From Chthonomonas sp035294165 (lineage in GTDB: Bacteria > Armatimonadota > Chthonomonadetes > Chthonomonadales > Chthonomonadaceae), in assembly GCF_035294165.1 (NCBI RefSeq), contig NZ_DATGLN010000075.1:34555-98554 (forward strand): 64,000 bases of DNA, read 5' to 3'. Shown here one piece after another: positions 8,968-17,805 of this stretch; the first letter of the stretch is position 1, and every line of letters starts with the position of its first letter. The notes beneath the pieces are model-generated. The model made no database searches and was not told where the DNA came from. It saw only the letters and a list, made by a program, of their open reading frames with translations. A program made the position numbers and the translations under genes.

Positions 8968-10449
8968 ATGATGCAAGTTGGTCGTTACCTGCTTTTGGGG
9001 TTAGCTGCAGCCGGTTTCGGCGTAGCCTTAACAGGGTGTGGCGGCGGCGGAGGCTCTGTGGGGACACGAAGTACCACCAGCCTCACAGGAACCGTGACCG
9101 TGCCATCCGGAACCCCAACGCGCGGGGTTAGCTTTCGCGCAACATCCACCAATGTGCCTCTGCCAGGCGCCAGTGTAAGCCTCTACGATATTACCCAAGG
9201 AGGCGCCAATGCGATTACCGGCCCCCCTGTTGCAACCACAACAACCGATGCCAACGGGAACTACCAGTTCCAGAACCTGCCGCCAGGGCATAACTTCGTG
9301 GTACAGGCCAGCAAAACCGTTACCGGCACGGGCACTCCGGCGACAGTAACGGTGGCTACCTATGCCTCCACCGGTACCACCTCTTCAAGCGGGCCTGTGG
9401 TGGCCGATGCCGACGAAAACACCACATTGGCGGTGGGCTACCTGCTACAACAGCTCAAGGCGAACCTGGCATCCAGTACGGCCGATCTAGGGACGTTGGT
9501 AAGCCAGTTTGTGCAGCAGGTGCTTGCCCAAGAGCAGGCGGGGCATGGACCTAACATTGACCTTACCAAACAGCTTACCGACCAGGAAAATGTGGCCGAG
9601 CAGGTCGAACAAGAGGAGGCGCAAGCGGTTATCGGCGGAGCCTATGTTGGGCAACCGCCTTCGCAGGCGGCCTCGGATGAGGAGAACGAGGGGAAGGCGG
9701 TTCATGCTCTCGTAGACCTCGTGGTAGATACCGCCCATTCCACCGTACAGGGCGTCCTTGTGCTGGCCTCCAGTGGAGGGGCTGTCTCCGATGCCGATAG
9801 CTTTTCTGCCACGCTACAATCGGACGGCTCCTTCACGGCCACCACAACCGATGCCTCTTACACCGTGACCGGTGTTGTGGACGGTGAAGAGATGCACGGG
9901 CATTGGGCTTCTGCAAACGGGCAACTCGATGGCCATTGGGAGGCGACCCACGCCTCGGCACAAAGCGACTCGAGCGGTGGCAGCACGCCGCCTCCGCCGC
10001 CTACCGGTTCTGGAGGTTCCGGAAGCTCGGCCGGTAGCGGTAGCCAAAGCGGCTCTCAAAACAACACGAACACCCTTACAGGAACACCTGGTGCCGCCTA
10101 TGTAGGTACATTCAGCGCCCAGGCTGCCGGCAGTTCGTCGGGTCCTTCTGGCTCGTGGTTCCTTTTCCTCTTTCCTAACAAGGAGCTACTTTTGTATGCC
10201 CACGACAACACCGACACCACGCTGCCTCATAATCAGAAGGTGGTGCTTGCCTTCGGCAGCCTTGGCTCGAACAACGCGCTCTCTCTCACGCCCGTATTTC
10301 CTTTAGCGAGCGGTGCCAGCGCCTCGGCCACGATCTCTGCCGGCGCTGCCATTGGGCAACCGTCACTGCAGGGCAGTTGGAGCTGCAGCGGTTTGGTGTC
10401 GGGCAACGTGTTCAACGGTTCCGGCACGTGGACGGCTACACTCTTCTAA
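8968..10449 (+). CDS. Lipoprotein with carboxypeptidase-regulatory-like domain
   Basis: About 493 residues. The ATG pair at 8968/8971 follows a strong GGAGGAG site and gives a typical lipoprotein signal ending LTGC, then a Gly run. Residues ~20-130 resemble a carboxypeptidase-regulatory or Cna-B-type Ig-like fold (TTTDANGNYQFQNLPPG is the hallmark strand). A helical Gln/Glu-rich region, a beta-rich part and a Pro/Gly/Ser linker near residue 340 follow, then a C-terminal beta domain. It is likely anchored to a membrane and exposed outside the cytoplasm. Function is unknown. A clear hairpin lies directly downstream. Confidence 0.7.
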   Translation: MMQVGRYLLLGLAAAGFGVALTGCGGGGGSVGTRSTTSLTGTVTVPSGTPTRGVSFRATSTNVPLPGASVSLYDITQGGANAITGPPVATTTTDANGNYQFQNLPPGHNFVVQASKTVTGTGTPATVTVATYASTGTTSSSGPVVADADENTTLAVGYLLQQLKANLASSTADLGTLVSQFVQQVLAQEQAGHGPNIDLTKQLTDQENVAEQVEQEEAQAVIGGAYVGQPPSQAASDEENEGKAVHALVDLVVDTAHSTVQGVLVLASSGGAVSDADSFSATLQSDGSFTATTTDASYTVTGVVDGEEMHGHWASANGQLDGHWEATHASAQSDSSGGSTPPPPPTGSGGSGSSAGSGSQSGSQNNTNTLTGTPGAAYVGTFSAQAAGSSSGPSGSWFLFLFPNKELLLYAHDNTDTTLPHNQKVVLAFGSLGSNNALSLTPVFPLASGASASATISAGAAIGQPSLQGSWSCSGLVSGNVFNGSGTWTATLF

Positions 10450-10465
10450 GCGACCTTAGTGGAGA

Positions 10466-10498
10466 AAAAGTTACGGGCAGCCATTCGGCTGCCCGTAA
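10466..10498 (-). terminator. Intrinsic terminator of pepC, shared between convergent genes
   Basis: A perfect 12-bp stem (10471-10482 with 10487-10498) and a four-base loop. Read on the minus strand the hairpin is followed by CTTTTTC, the expected U-tract, so it terminates the aminopeptidase gene. On the plus strand it lies 21 bases after the lipoprotein stop and may slow transcription there, but no T-tract follows. Confidence 0.85.
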
Positions 10499-10515
10499 TG
10501 CTAAGAGGATGGGTT

Positions 10516-11871
10516 TTAGGCACAGGCCAGCGAGCCCATCGGGTGCCAGGGGGGCAGAGGAATAGGCTTCGTATCGAGCGCCTTGAGGATTTTCGGCTCG
10601 ACGTACGACCTCTCTACTACCACCTCATAGGTATATTCATCGAACCAGGGGTCGGTCATCACCATGAAGCCCTTGTCGCCGCCTTTATCGCCCCAACTGT
10701 TCTCCACGCGCCACTTGCGCGGGCGCTCTTTTTCGTCGAGGTCCACACCGGTAAACACCATGGCATGGGTCATCTGGCTATGGCCGTAGTTCAGACGAGT
10801 GGCCTTATCCATCCCAAAGGAGACACCGTAGAGGCTTTCCAGATCGTGCAGCTCTAAGTCCATAAGCCCCAGATCGCGGTCGAAGTGTTTGCCTACATCG
10901 CATCCAAACCAGACCGGTTTGCCATCCTTGATCATGGAGACGGTGGCTTTTTTAATGACAGGAAGCTCTACATTGAGGTAGCGCACAATGTGCCCTTCTA
11001 CAACGTTGCCCAGATACTCGATGGTGTAGAGCTTGTTGTAGTCTAAAATAGGGCAATGGATGAGACAAACACGCTCATCGAGGTCTACGGGCACATGGCG
11101 TTGCATGAACTCATGTGGTGTAATGACCCCGTCACGGTGAAAAGTCTTATCTTTGTCGCGCCACTGCCAAAGAAACTCCTGAGGAGGTTCGCCGAGATGG
11201 ATGCACAACATACGGTAGACTTCATTCACCATTTCGGCTTTGCGTTCACGCAGTTTGGCCTCCTTAACGCCCTTGCTGTGGGCTTTGCGTAGTTCGGCCG
11301 CATCTTCGCGCAGCTTGGCGGTAATGTAGTAGTTCATACTAGCTGTATTGCTGCTGCTCTCCGTTTCGGGCATGATGCTTTTAGGGATAAGCCCGTACTT
11401 GTGTACAAGGTTGACAAACATATCCCACTGTCCGCCATCTTGAATGGGGGATTGCAGGAGCCAGTTGATCAGGCGACCATCGGTGGGTTCGTCAAGTGTT
11501 TTGAGGATATTTTCTAAGAAATAGTTGGCCTTTTCCAGCTTATCCCAGAACATGAGGTAGTTTTGAGAAAACTCGAAATCCTCCAGGTTCATCTGTTCCG
11601 CTGCGGCCATTCGCATGGTGTTCAGGGCGGCAAAGAGCCAGCAGCGACCACTTCTTTCTTGGCTTGTGGCCGCCCCTGTTTTCACCATATGCGAAAAGGT
11701 GTGGTTGGTGCGGGTAACTACATGACGATTAAGGGCAACCTGGTTGATAGGGGTTTTGCAAACCGCGTTCATAGCCACCCGAAAGATAGGGTTGGCCTGG
11801 AAATCACGGCGCATCTGTTCTAAGTCTTCTGGGCAGAGAGGGCCTTTACTCGAATTCGCTTTTTTTGCCAT
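10516..11871 (-). CDS. pepC: Aminopeptidase C / bleomycin hydrolase (peptidase family C1B)
   Basis: A 451-residue cytoplasmic cysteine peptidase of the papain-like C1B family, which forms hexamers and trims peptides from the N-terminus. The catalytic Cys lies in SGRCWLFAALN, the His in GHSQMTHAMVF and the Asn in WRVENSWGDKG. The order and spacing match bleomycin hydrolases and PepC. The length is also normal. The ATG start gives M-A-K-K. A strong hairpin terminator follows the gene. It appears monocistronic. Upstream lies a dispersed repeat and an IS remnant. Confidence 0.93.
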   Translation of the reverse strand: MAKKANSSKGPLCPEDLEQMRRDFQANPIFRVAMNAVCKTPINQVALNRHVVTRTNHTFSHMVKTGAATSQERSGRCWLFAALNTMRMAAAEQMNLEDFEFSQNYLMFWDKLEKANYFLENILKTLDEPTDGRLINWLLQSPIQDGGQWDMFVNLVHKYGLIPKSIMPETESSSNTASMNYYITAKLREDAAELRKAHSKGVKEAKLRERKAEMVNEVYRMLCIHLGEPPQEFLWQWRDKDKTFHRDGVITPHEFMQRHVPVDLDERVCLIHCPILDYNKLYTIEYLGNVVEGHIVRYLNVELPVIKKATVSMIKDGKPVWFGCDVGKHFDRDLGLMDLELHDLESLYGVSFGMDKATRLNYGHSQMTHAMVFTGVDLDEKERPRKWRVENSWGDKGGDKGFMVMTDPWFDEYTYEVVVERSYVEPKILKALDTKPIPLPPWHPMGSLACA

Positions 11872-11904
11872 TCGTTTCCTCGCAGATTTAGGTTTTTTTA
11901 CAAC

Positions 11905-11962
11905 GTTTCAATCCTCACCAAGGGGGAGGGCGTCGGCCTTGACGCCGAACCGCCGGTGCCAC
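11905..11962 (-). repeat. Dispersed repeat copy A (ends GATTGAAAC on minus strand)
   Basis: A 58-bp segment beginning GTTTCAATCCTCACC on the plus strand and ending at GGTGCCAC. The same element occurs in opposite orientation at 53243-53375 (expanded), and its core recurs at 12282-12316. It contains GC-rich inverted segments such as GGCGTC/GACGCC. Its minus-strand end GATTGAAAC resembles the end of many CRISPR direct repeats, but there is no array. The homology of the neighbouring TnpA remnant stops exactly where this repeat begins. Confidence 0.75.
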
Positions 11963-12208
11963 TTTTACTACATCGGCCGCAGAGTCGGTCGGCCAAACTC
12001 GAATGAACCGATGGACGTGGTCGGGCTGTATCGCTAACTGAAGAATTGTCCAACCTTTTCCCTGCGCTTTCTGCTCGATAAGCTGGCGACACTCGTCGGC
12101 AACAGCACCCGTTAGCACCGCTTTGCGCCGCTTCGGTATCCAGCCCAGAGGGTACCCAATCAAGTGTACCTGATGTTCGTCTCGCCGGTAGCTCAGAGTG
12201 TCGTTTTC
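11963..12208 (-). pseudogene. Truncated IS200/IS605 TnpA-like transposase
   Basis: A remnant of a Y1 (HUH) transposase. Visible features are the N-terminal strand region (HLIGYPLGWIPKRRKAVLTG) and the metal-binding HUH motif in QPDHVHRFI, followed by TDSAADVVK. Full proteins of this family are about 130-150 residues and continue through a helix with the catalytic Tyr, which is missing here. The frame runs directly into the dispersed repeat at 11905-11962. The only plausible start is an ATG at 12208. It cannot be active. The two flanking direct repeat copies suggest a deletion or insertion at this site. Confidence 0.75.
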
Positions 12209-12281
12209 CATGTCATTAGCATACACGATTTTGTCCATAGATGCAACCACCATCTCCGGCTCAAGCCAGAAAAGCGCTTTC

Positions 12282-12316
12282 ATCCACTGAGGGGGAGGAC
12301 GTCGGCCTTGACGCTA
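12282..12316 (-). repeat. Dispersed repeat copy B (partial)
   Basis: About 35 bp sharing the core CTGAGGGGGAGG-CGTCGGCCTTGACGC with copy A, in the same orientation, on the other side of the TnpA remnant. It lacks the GTTTCAATCC end and the GCCGGTGCCAC end. Copies A and B are thus direct repeats bracketing 12 kb-region transposase debris. Confidence 0.7.
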
Positions 12317-12324
12317 AAGCAACG

Positions 12325-12348
12325 GGGCTTTCTCGCGGGCTAAAGCCC
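12325..12348. repeat. Small hairpin downstream of folD
   Basis: GGGCTTT (12325-12331) pairs with AAAGCCC (12342-12348) around a GC-rich loop. It lies just past the folD stop but lacks a clear U-tract on the minus strand, so it may belong to the IS or repeat debris rather than being a terminator. Confidence 0.4.
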
Positions 12349-12366
12349 TAAAATTGTAAAGGGTGG

Positions 12367-13251
12367 CTATCTGATGATCGGATAGTTTCCCATGGCGGCA
12401 AGGAGCGTGTTGCGCAGCAACATGGCGATGGTCATGGGGCCAACTCCTCCTGGGACAGGGGTAATATAGGAGGCAACCTGCGCCGCCGATTCAAAATGCA
12501 CATCGCCCACGTCCCCACTACGGCCCTCTACACGGTTGTAACCGGCATCTATGACCACCGCGCCGGGACGAATCATGTCGCCGGTTATCATCTCGGCGCG
12601 TCCCACTGCGGCAACAAGAATGTCGGCCTGCCGTGTCTGCTCGGCCAAATTTTGGGTGCGTGAGTGACAGATGGTAACCGTTGCGTTGCGGTTTAGGAGA
12701 AGGAGAGCCATGGGCTTTCCCAAGATGATGCTTCGCCCCACAACCACAGCATGTTTGCCTTCGATGGGGATACGGTAACGATCGAGCAGTTCAATAATGC
12801 CGGCGGGTGTGCAGGCGGGGAAGGCCGGTTCGCCGTTGACGAGGGCGCCTAAGCTCATGCGGCTAATGCCATCAATATCCTTCTCCACCGAAACCTTATC
12901 GAGCACGGCCGTCTCGTGCAGATGTTTCGGAAGTGGATGCTGCACAAGAATGCCGTGGACATGAGGGTCGGCATTGAGTCGCTCCACAAGCGCCTCGGCC
13001 TCTTCCTGAGTGGTGTCGGTGGGCAAGCGATGCAGCGACGATTCCATGCCTACCCATCCACAGGCCTTCTGTTTCATGGCCACGTAGGTTTCTGAAGCGG
13101 GGTTATCGCCGATGAGCACGGCAGCGAGATGGGGCACGATGCCCCGTTCCTGTTTGAACGCGCGTACCGCCTCGGCGATCTCGGCGCGGATCGTTCGCGC
13201 TGTAGCGGTACCATCGAGTAAAATGGCTTTTCGTTCCGTTTGTTCGCTCAA
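12367..13251 (-). CDS. folD: Methylenetetrahydrofolate dehydrogenase / cyclohydrolase
   Basis: A 294-residue bifunctional enzyme that interconverts 5,10-methylene-THF and 10-formyl-THF in one-carbon metabolism in the cytoplasm. Signatures are the substrate-binding Y-V-A-M-K segment (conserved Tyr and catalytic Lys), GILVQHPLPKH, and the NAD(P)-binding region with GRSIILGKPMALLL and TPVPGGVGPMTIAMLL. Length is normal. The TTG start overlaps the nusB stop (TTGA), so translation is likely coupled. A GGA..GAG ribosome site is embedded in the end of nusB. Confidence 0.95.
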   Translation of the reverse strand: MSEQTERKAILLDGTATARTIRAEIAEAVRAFKQERGIVPHLAAVLIGDNPASETYVAMKQKACGWVGMESSLHRLPTDTTQEEAEALVERLNADPHVHGILVQHPLPKHLHETAVLDKVSVEKDIDGISRMSLGALVNGEPAFPACTPAGIIELLDRYRIPIEGKHAVVVGRSIILGKPMALLLLNRNATVTICHSRTQNLAEQTRQADILVAAVGRAEMITGDMIRPGAVVIDAGYNRVEGRSGDVGDVHFESAAQVASYITPVPGGVGPMTIAMLLRNTLLAAMGNYPIIR

Positions 13252-14297
13252 CTCTCGTCCTTTCCGTCCATTTCCATTTCGATGAGGGTCTCTTCTTGTT
13301 CCATGAGATGCGGCGAGGGCGTTGGAGTGGTGGCAAGCTTTTCAGCCATCGCGCTCAGCACGCCGTTAACGAAACGGCCCGAATCGGCGGTGCTATACTT
13401 TTTGGCCAGCTCCACGGCCTCGTTGATGATGACGGCAGCCGGAAGCTCGCGGCGGATCAGCAGCTCACAAGCGCCGATACGGAGGATGTTGCGGTCTACC
13501 GCTACGAGGCGTTCCAGTCGCCAACCTACGGCCGTCTCTCCAATGGCTGTGTCGAGTTGATTACGGTTTTGCGATACATCGAGCACCAACTGGGTGGCGA
13601 AGGGGGCAGTACGAAGCCAAAGTTCAAGATAGTGCCTCACCGTATCCGCGATTTGACGCCAACGCGCTATCTGCTGCCGATTGAACTCCTCGCGTTGTGT
13701 TAGCAAGAGGTTTCTGGTCTCTTCCGGCGACGCGGAGGAAGGGAGAGAATCCAAAATGCGTTTCGCCTCCTGGCGCGCGATACCACGCATGAGGCTTTCG
13801 AGGTGACGAGGCAAGTTTTCTCTCATCTCCTGAAGAAACTGCTCCAGATCGGCCTTCTCTTGGAAGGTTAGGGCCTCATAATCGGCTTCGAGCGGATGGC
13901 CGGGCGGTGGCAAAAAGGCCCGTTTGGGGAGGGCGGAGAGTAGGTAAGGGGGCTGTAAGACACCGGAGGGCAGTTTATTGCGCAACGACTTTTCCAGAAG
14001 CTGCTCTTGCCACCACGGGGCCTCTCCCAGCAGGGCGGCTGCCACGAAAGCATAGAGGCGAGCCAAAGCCAAATGAAAGTGGGGCAGTCGAGGCAAAAGA
14101 GGCTGTGTGAGAACATCTAAGCAGACCTCCTCGAAGGGAGAGCCGCTGCTGGTGCGTGAGCCGAGATGTACGAAATCCTGACGAAGGTGATCCATGGCGG
14201 TCATGAGCACCTCATGCAGATCACCATCGCCCACGTCGTATTGATAAAGCACCTTCAAAGCCCATTCACGCGCTAATCGGCGCACGCTAATTCGCAT
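13248..14297 (-). CDS. nusB: NusB-family protein with a ~200-residue insertion
   Basis: 349 residues, against about 130-160 for ordinary NusB. The N-terminal ~25 residues (RRLAREWALKVLYQYDVGDG) and the C-terminal ~90 residues (W-R-L-E-R-L-V-A-V-D-R-N-I-L-R-I-G, then AVIINEAVELAKKYS and RFVNGVLSAMAEKL) match the two halves of NusB, an RNA-binding antitermination factor that works with S10. Between them lie about 200 mostly helical residues of unknown nature. The last ~30 residues are an acidic tail. It overlaps folD. The bacterial NusB-FolD neighbourhood is common. Whether the insertion changes rRNA antitermination is unknown. Confidence 0.88.
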   Translation of the reverse strand: MRISVRRLAREWALKVLYQYDVGDGDLHEVLMTAMDHLRQDFVHLGSRTSSGSPFEEVCLDVLTQPLLPRLPHFHLALARLYAFVAAALLGEAPWWQEQLLEKSLRNKLPSGVLQPPYLLSALPKRAFLPPPGHPLEADYEALTFQEKADLEQFLQEMRENLPRHLESLMRGIARQEAKRILDSLPSSASPEETRNLLLTQREEFNRQQIARWRQIADTVRHYLELWLRTAPFATQLVLDVSQNRNQLDTAIGETAVGWRLERLVAVDRNILRIGACELLIRRELPAAVIINEAVELAKKYSTADSGRFVNGVLSAMAEKLATTPTPSPHLMEQEETLIEMEMDGKDES

Positions 14298-14413
14298 TTT
14301 GAAATCTCAAGGGTATACTTCTAAGCGGACTTCGCACTGTAGGACTCTTCACGCACGATATTGTACACCAGAAATGCCGGCTTTGGGGTAGGCCCTAAAG
14401 GATAGTTTATACT

Positions 14414-15196
14414 ATGACCGACCTTCAGACCCAGGCGGACGCCAAAACGGTTCCCGCCATCACCATCTTGGGGCTTCCTGTGCATCGGGTAGACATGCAG
14501 GAGGCGCTGGATATTGTGGAGCGATTCGTTCAGGAGCGCAAGCCTCGACACATTATCACGGCGGACGCATCCATGTTGGTGATGGCGCAGGAGGATAGGG
14601 AGTTACGCTCTATTTTACTCGCTGCCGACCTTATAACGCCGGATAGCGCGGGGGTGCTTTGGGCGGCAAGGCGGCAGGGAACGCCTTTAGCGGAACGCGT
14701 ATCAGGCGTTGAGCTTGTGGAACGTTTTTGTGCGCTTTCTGCGCAGAAAGGCTACCGCCTCTACTTTCTCGGGGCGGCGCCAGGCATCGCGGCTGCTGCT
14801 GCCGAGCGTATGCGCCGGCGCTATCCGGGCGTTCAAATTGTGGGGGCCCATCATGGATTCTTCGGCTCGGCGGAGAACGAGGCCATCCTAGAGGAGATAC
14901 GCCACTGCCAACCCGACATTCTGTGTGTGGCCTTGGGGATTCCGAAACAGGAGAAGTGGATAGCCACCTATCAGCGTGCGCTTGGGGTGCCGGTGGCGAT
15001 TGGGGTGGGGGGAACCTTCGACGTGCTCTCCGGTAAGGTAAGGCGTGCCCCTCAATGGATGCGTCGGCTTCATTTGGAGTGGCTATGGCGGTTGTTAAAC
15101 AACCCGCGCAAACTGGGCAAAGTGCTGCTGCTACCGCGTTTTGTGAGGCTGGTATGGCGTTCTCAGAGGACGCAGCAGCCTCTCAAAACCGGCTAA
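14414..15196 (+). CDS. WecG/TagA/CpsF-family glycosyltransferase
   Basis: A 260-residue glycosyltransferase of the GT26 family, which transfers N-acetylmannosaminuronic acid, N-acetylmannosamine or a related sugar to a lipid-linked precursor for cell-surface polymers. Typical motifs are ITADASMLVMA, TPDSAGVLWAAR, YFLGAAPG, G-A-H-H-G-F-F, ALGIPKQEKWI and GVGGTFDVLSGKVRRAP. The ending RLL(N)NPRKLGK and the basic tail fit peripheral membrane binding. AAAGGA lies upstream of the ATG. It is divergent from nusB and near other carbohydrate genes, but no surface-polymer cluster is visible in the window. Confidence 0.9.
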   Translation: MTDLQTQADAKTVPAITILGLPVHRVDMQEALDIVERFVQERKPRHIITADASMLVMAQEDRELRSILLAADLITPDSAGVLWAARRQGTPLAERVSGVELVERFCALSAQKGYRLYFLGAAPGIAAAAAERMRRRYPGVQIVGAHHGFFGSAENEAILEEIRHCQPDILCVALGIPKQEKWIATYQRALGVPVAIGVGGTFDVLSGKVRRAPQWMRRLHLEWLWRLLNNPRKLGKVLLLPRFVRLVWRSQRTQQPLKTG

Positions 15197-15261
15197 TCGG
15201 CGTTCCTTTGTGAAACGAGAGTTTCCAAAAAAAATAACCAAAGAAAGGACTGTAGGAGAAC

Positions 15262-16317
15262 GTGGCTAAAAAAGTTCGAGTGGGTGTGATCGGCACGGGA
15301 GGTATTGCCAATGGGGCGCATCTTCCCGGCTATGCAAACATCCCCGATGAGTGTGAAATTGTGGCTCTCTGCGATATCAATCCAGAAGCCCTTCAACGCA
15401 CCGCACAACGTTACCCGCAAGTAAAACATCTTTTCGACGATTACCGCAAGCTGCTAGAACTCGATGAGATTGATGCGGTTTCTGTCTGCACGCACAATGC
15501 GGCACACTACGGGCCTACCGTGGATGCCTTGAAGGCCGGCAAACATGTGCTCTGCGAGAAGCCTATCGCCATCAATACCCAAGAGGCAAAGGAGATGGTG
15601 GAGACGGCGCGCAAACAGGGCAAAATTTTGCAAGTGGGCTTCAACTCGCGCTTTTCGCCTACCCATCAGGCGCTGAAGCGTTTTATAGATGCCGGCGATC
15701 TGGGCGACATCTACTATGCGCGCGTGCAGGCCTTGCGCGTGCGCGGCATTCCCGGTTGGGGTGTCTTTACCGATAAGGAAAAACAGGGTGGAGGCCCTCT
15801 CATAGATATCGGGGTACACGTAATTGACCTCGCGCTCTGGTTTATGGGGCACCCTAAACCTATCAGCGCTACCGGTGTGACCTATCAGAAACTGGGCAAT
15901 CGCGACCTCGTTGGGTTTATGGGCCAGTGGGATTATAAGAACTTCACCGTGGAGGATTTGGCCGTTGGCTTTGTGCGATTCGAGAACGGCCTCACGATGA
16001 CGATTGAGGCGAGCTTCGCCGCCAACTGGAAGCAGGACACCCTAAACATAACGCTGTTGGGCACGGACGGCGGTCTGGAAACAAGCCCGCCCACCATTGT
16101 GCAGGAAAAGCATAAAGCGCTCTATCACTTCGAGCCGCGTGTGCCCGGTGGTGGTCAGCAGTTCAACACCTACAACGCCGAGATCAAGTCGTTTGTGGAA
16201 TGTGTACGTGACGGCAAGGAGCCGCTGGTAACCGGTGAGCAGGCCTTAATCGTAGCGCAGATTACCGAAGCCATCTATCGCTCTGCAGAAACGGGCAAAG
16301 AAGTCGCCATCGCCTAA
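15262..16317 (+). CDS. Gfo/Idh/MocA-family oxidoreductase
   Basis: A 351-residue NAD(P)-dependent sugar or inositol-type dehydrogenase. The N-terminal Rossmann fold starts VGVIGTGGIANGAHLPGY. CEKPIA carries the conserved Lys, and GGGPLIDIGVHVIDLALWFMG carries the catalytic Asp and His of the family. The C-terminal domain is beta-rich. The GTG start follows an AGGAGAA site. A strong terminator follows. The substrate cannot be told from sequence. Confidence 0.92.
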   Translation: MAKKVRVGVIGTGGIANGAHLPGYANIPDECEIVALCDINPEALQRTAQRYPQVKHLFDDYRKLLELDEIDAVSVCTHNAAHYGPTVDALKAGKHVLCEKPIAINTQEAKEMVETARKQGKILQVGFNSRFSPTHQALKRFIDAGDLGDIYYARVQALRVRGIPGWGVFTDKEKQGGGPLIDIGVHVIDLALWFMGHPKPISATGVTYQKLGNRDLVGFMGQWDYKNFTVEDLAVGFVRFENGLTMTIEASFAANWKQDTLNITLLGTDGGLETSPPTIVQEKHKALYHFEPRVPGGGQQFNTYNAEIKSFVECVRDGKEPLVTGEQALIVAQITEAIYRSAETGKEVAIA

Positions 16318-16327
16318 TACTCTCCTC

Positions 16328-16367
16328 AACCCACCTGTGCGCCTCGAGCGTACAGGTGGGTTCTTTA
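16328..16367 (+). terminator. Intrinsic terminator after the Gfo/Idh/MocA gene
   Basis: An 11-bp stem (16328-16338 with 16352-16362, core CCCACCTGT/ACAGGTGGG) and a 13-base loop. The hairpin is followed by TTCTTTATAT. It lies 10 bases after the stop codon. Confidence 0.88.
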
Positions 16368-16470
16368 TATAATAACGAAACCAAACCTATGCACTGTTTC
16401 GTCTTGAAAAGCGTATCGGCACTGCCGATGCCGTCGGCCTGTTATTCCGTTAGGCAAAGGAGAGTTTCCT

Positions 16471-17805
16471 TTGGAAGCGCCCTCAGAAACCCCATCCGAA
16501 CGCCCTGAGGAGAGAACTTCTCAGGAAACGGCTTTGGCCTCTACCTCCGCTCCGACGGTGAGTGTAAGGGGGTTACTTTTGGCCATCGTCTGCGTGGCCG
16601 TGTTCGGCGAGCTGGGCTACACCACCGTGAATGTTTCGGCCATGCCGGTCTATATTCATGACCTCCGTCTTGGCGATCATCTCGTGGGCATCGCCATGCT
16701 CGCTTTTCTGGTGACGGAAGGCCTTTTAAAGTCACCGTTTGGCATTTTAGGCGATCGCTTCGGGCGCAAAGTCATGATGATCACCGGCCCTCTCCTCTCC
16801 ACGTCCACGGCGGTGCTGACGCCCCACGTGCATAGTCCCTTTGCCCTCATCCTGCTGCGCATTTTCGACGGTATTGGGGCGGCGGCGCTTTGGCCGTCGG
16901 CGTTTAGCCTTATCGGCGACCACGTTCCCGAAAACAGGCGTACGGCTGCGATGAGCTATTTCAATATCGCCTATCTCATCGGGGTTGCGGTAGGGCCGTT
17001 TCTTGGAGGGGCGATAGACGACTTTGCCCGGTACCGCCTCCATCTTCAAGGGCCATCGCCCGTGCGCTTCTCCTTCTATTTGGCCTCGGTGCTGTTTCTC
17101 TTAACCTCGCTGATCGCCGTGCTCGTGCTGCCAAACGATCACCCCGGAGCCGGCCACGCCAAGGCCACAAGCGAGTTCGATTTTAAGGCCTTCCGTGCCA
17201 TGATGCGCCGAATGCCCATGATACTCCTCATGACCTTCATCACTTTTCTCGGCATCGGGCTGATCATGGCCTACGTAAAGCTCTTCTTAATGGCGGCTTT
17301 GCATCTTACAGAGACGGATTTCGGGCGCATGTTGCTTATTCCGGCGCTTCTTATTGCCGTTCTCTCGGCGCCGATGGGGGCCTTGGGCGACCGAATGGGG
17401 AAGCCGTTGGCGATCAAGATCGGCATCGGGACGTGTGCTGCCTCCTTCTGGCTCATGGTGCTGTTTTTACATCGCGCCACCTTGCCGATCTACGGAACGC
17501 TGCTTGGGCTTGGCTTTGTGCTGGCCTTTCCCGCTTGGATGGCACTGGTAAGCTCTTTAAGCGATGCAAGCCAACGCGGAGCGGCCATTGGCGCGGTGGG
17601 AACAGCACAGGCGCTTGGCACCATTGTGGGCATTGGTGTGGGCAGTTTTCTCTATAGGCAGCCCGGCTTCCGCCTAGGGTTTTTAGTTGTTCCCAACCAT
17701 GGGTGGCCGTTCTTGGGTTGCGCGGTGATGCTGCTAACGGCTTTTCTTATTGCGCTCTTTGCCGTGAATGAGAAGCCGAGTCCACCCGCTACCGAGCAGG
17801 AGTAG
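16471..17805 (+). CDS. MFS transporter
   Basis: A 444-residue major facilitator with about 12 hydrophobic segments after a ~30-residue polar head. The loop between helices 2 and 3 carries the MFS signature G-I-L-G-D-R-F-G-R-K, repeated in degenerate form (GALGDRMGKP) in the second half. It resembles multidrug or sugar efflux carriers of the DHA1 type. The substrate is unknown. The TTG start has AAAGGAGAG 6 bases upstream. The gene stands alone after a terminator. Confidence 0.88.
   Translation: MEAPSETPSERPEERTSQETALASTSAPTVSVRGLLLAIVCVAVFGELGYTTVNVSAMPVYIHDLRLGDHLVGIAMLAFLVTEGLLKSPFGILGDRFGRKVMMITGPLLSTSTAVLTPHVHSPFALILLRIFDGIGAAALWPSAFSLIGDHVPENRRTAAMSYFNIAYLIGVAVGPFLGGAIDDFARYRLHLQGPSPVRFSFYLASVLFLLTSLIAVLVLPNDHPGAGHAKATSEFDFKAFRAMMRRMPMILLMTFITFLGIGLIMAYVKLFLMAALHLTETDFGRMLLIPALLIAVLSAPMGALGDRMGKPLAIKIGIGTCAASFWLMVLFLHRATLPIYGTLLGLGFVLAFPAWMALVSSLSDASQRGAAIGAVGTAQALGTIVGIGVGSFLYRQPGFRLGFLVVPNHGWPFLGCAVMLLTAFLIALFAVNEKPSPPATEQE

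Noticed and set aside
11905..11962. CRISPR-like repeat ending GATTGAAAC
   Set aside because: Only single or tandem copies of the repeat exist, with no regularly spaced unique spacers and no cas genes in the window.
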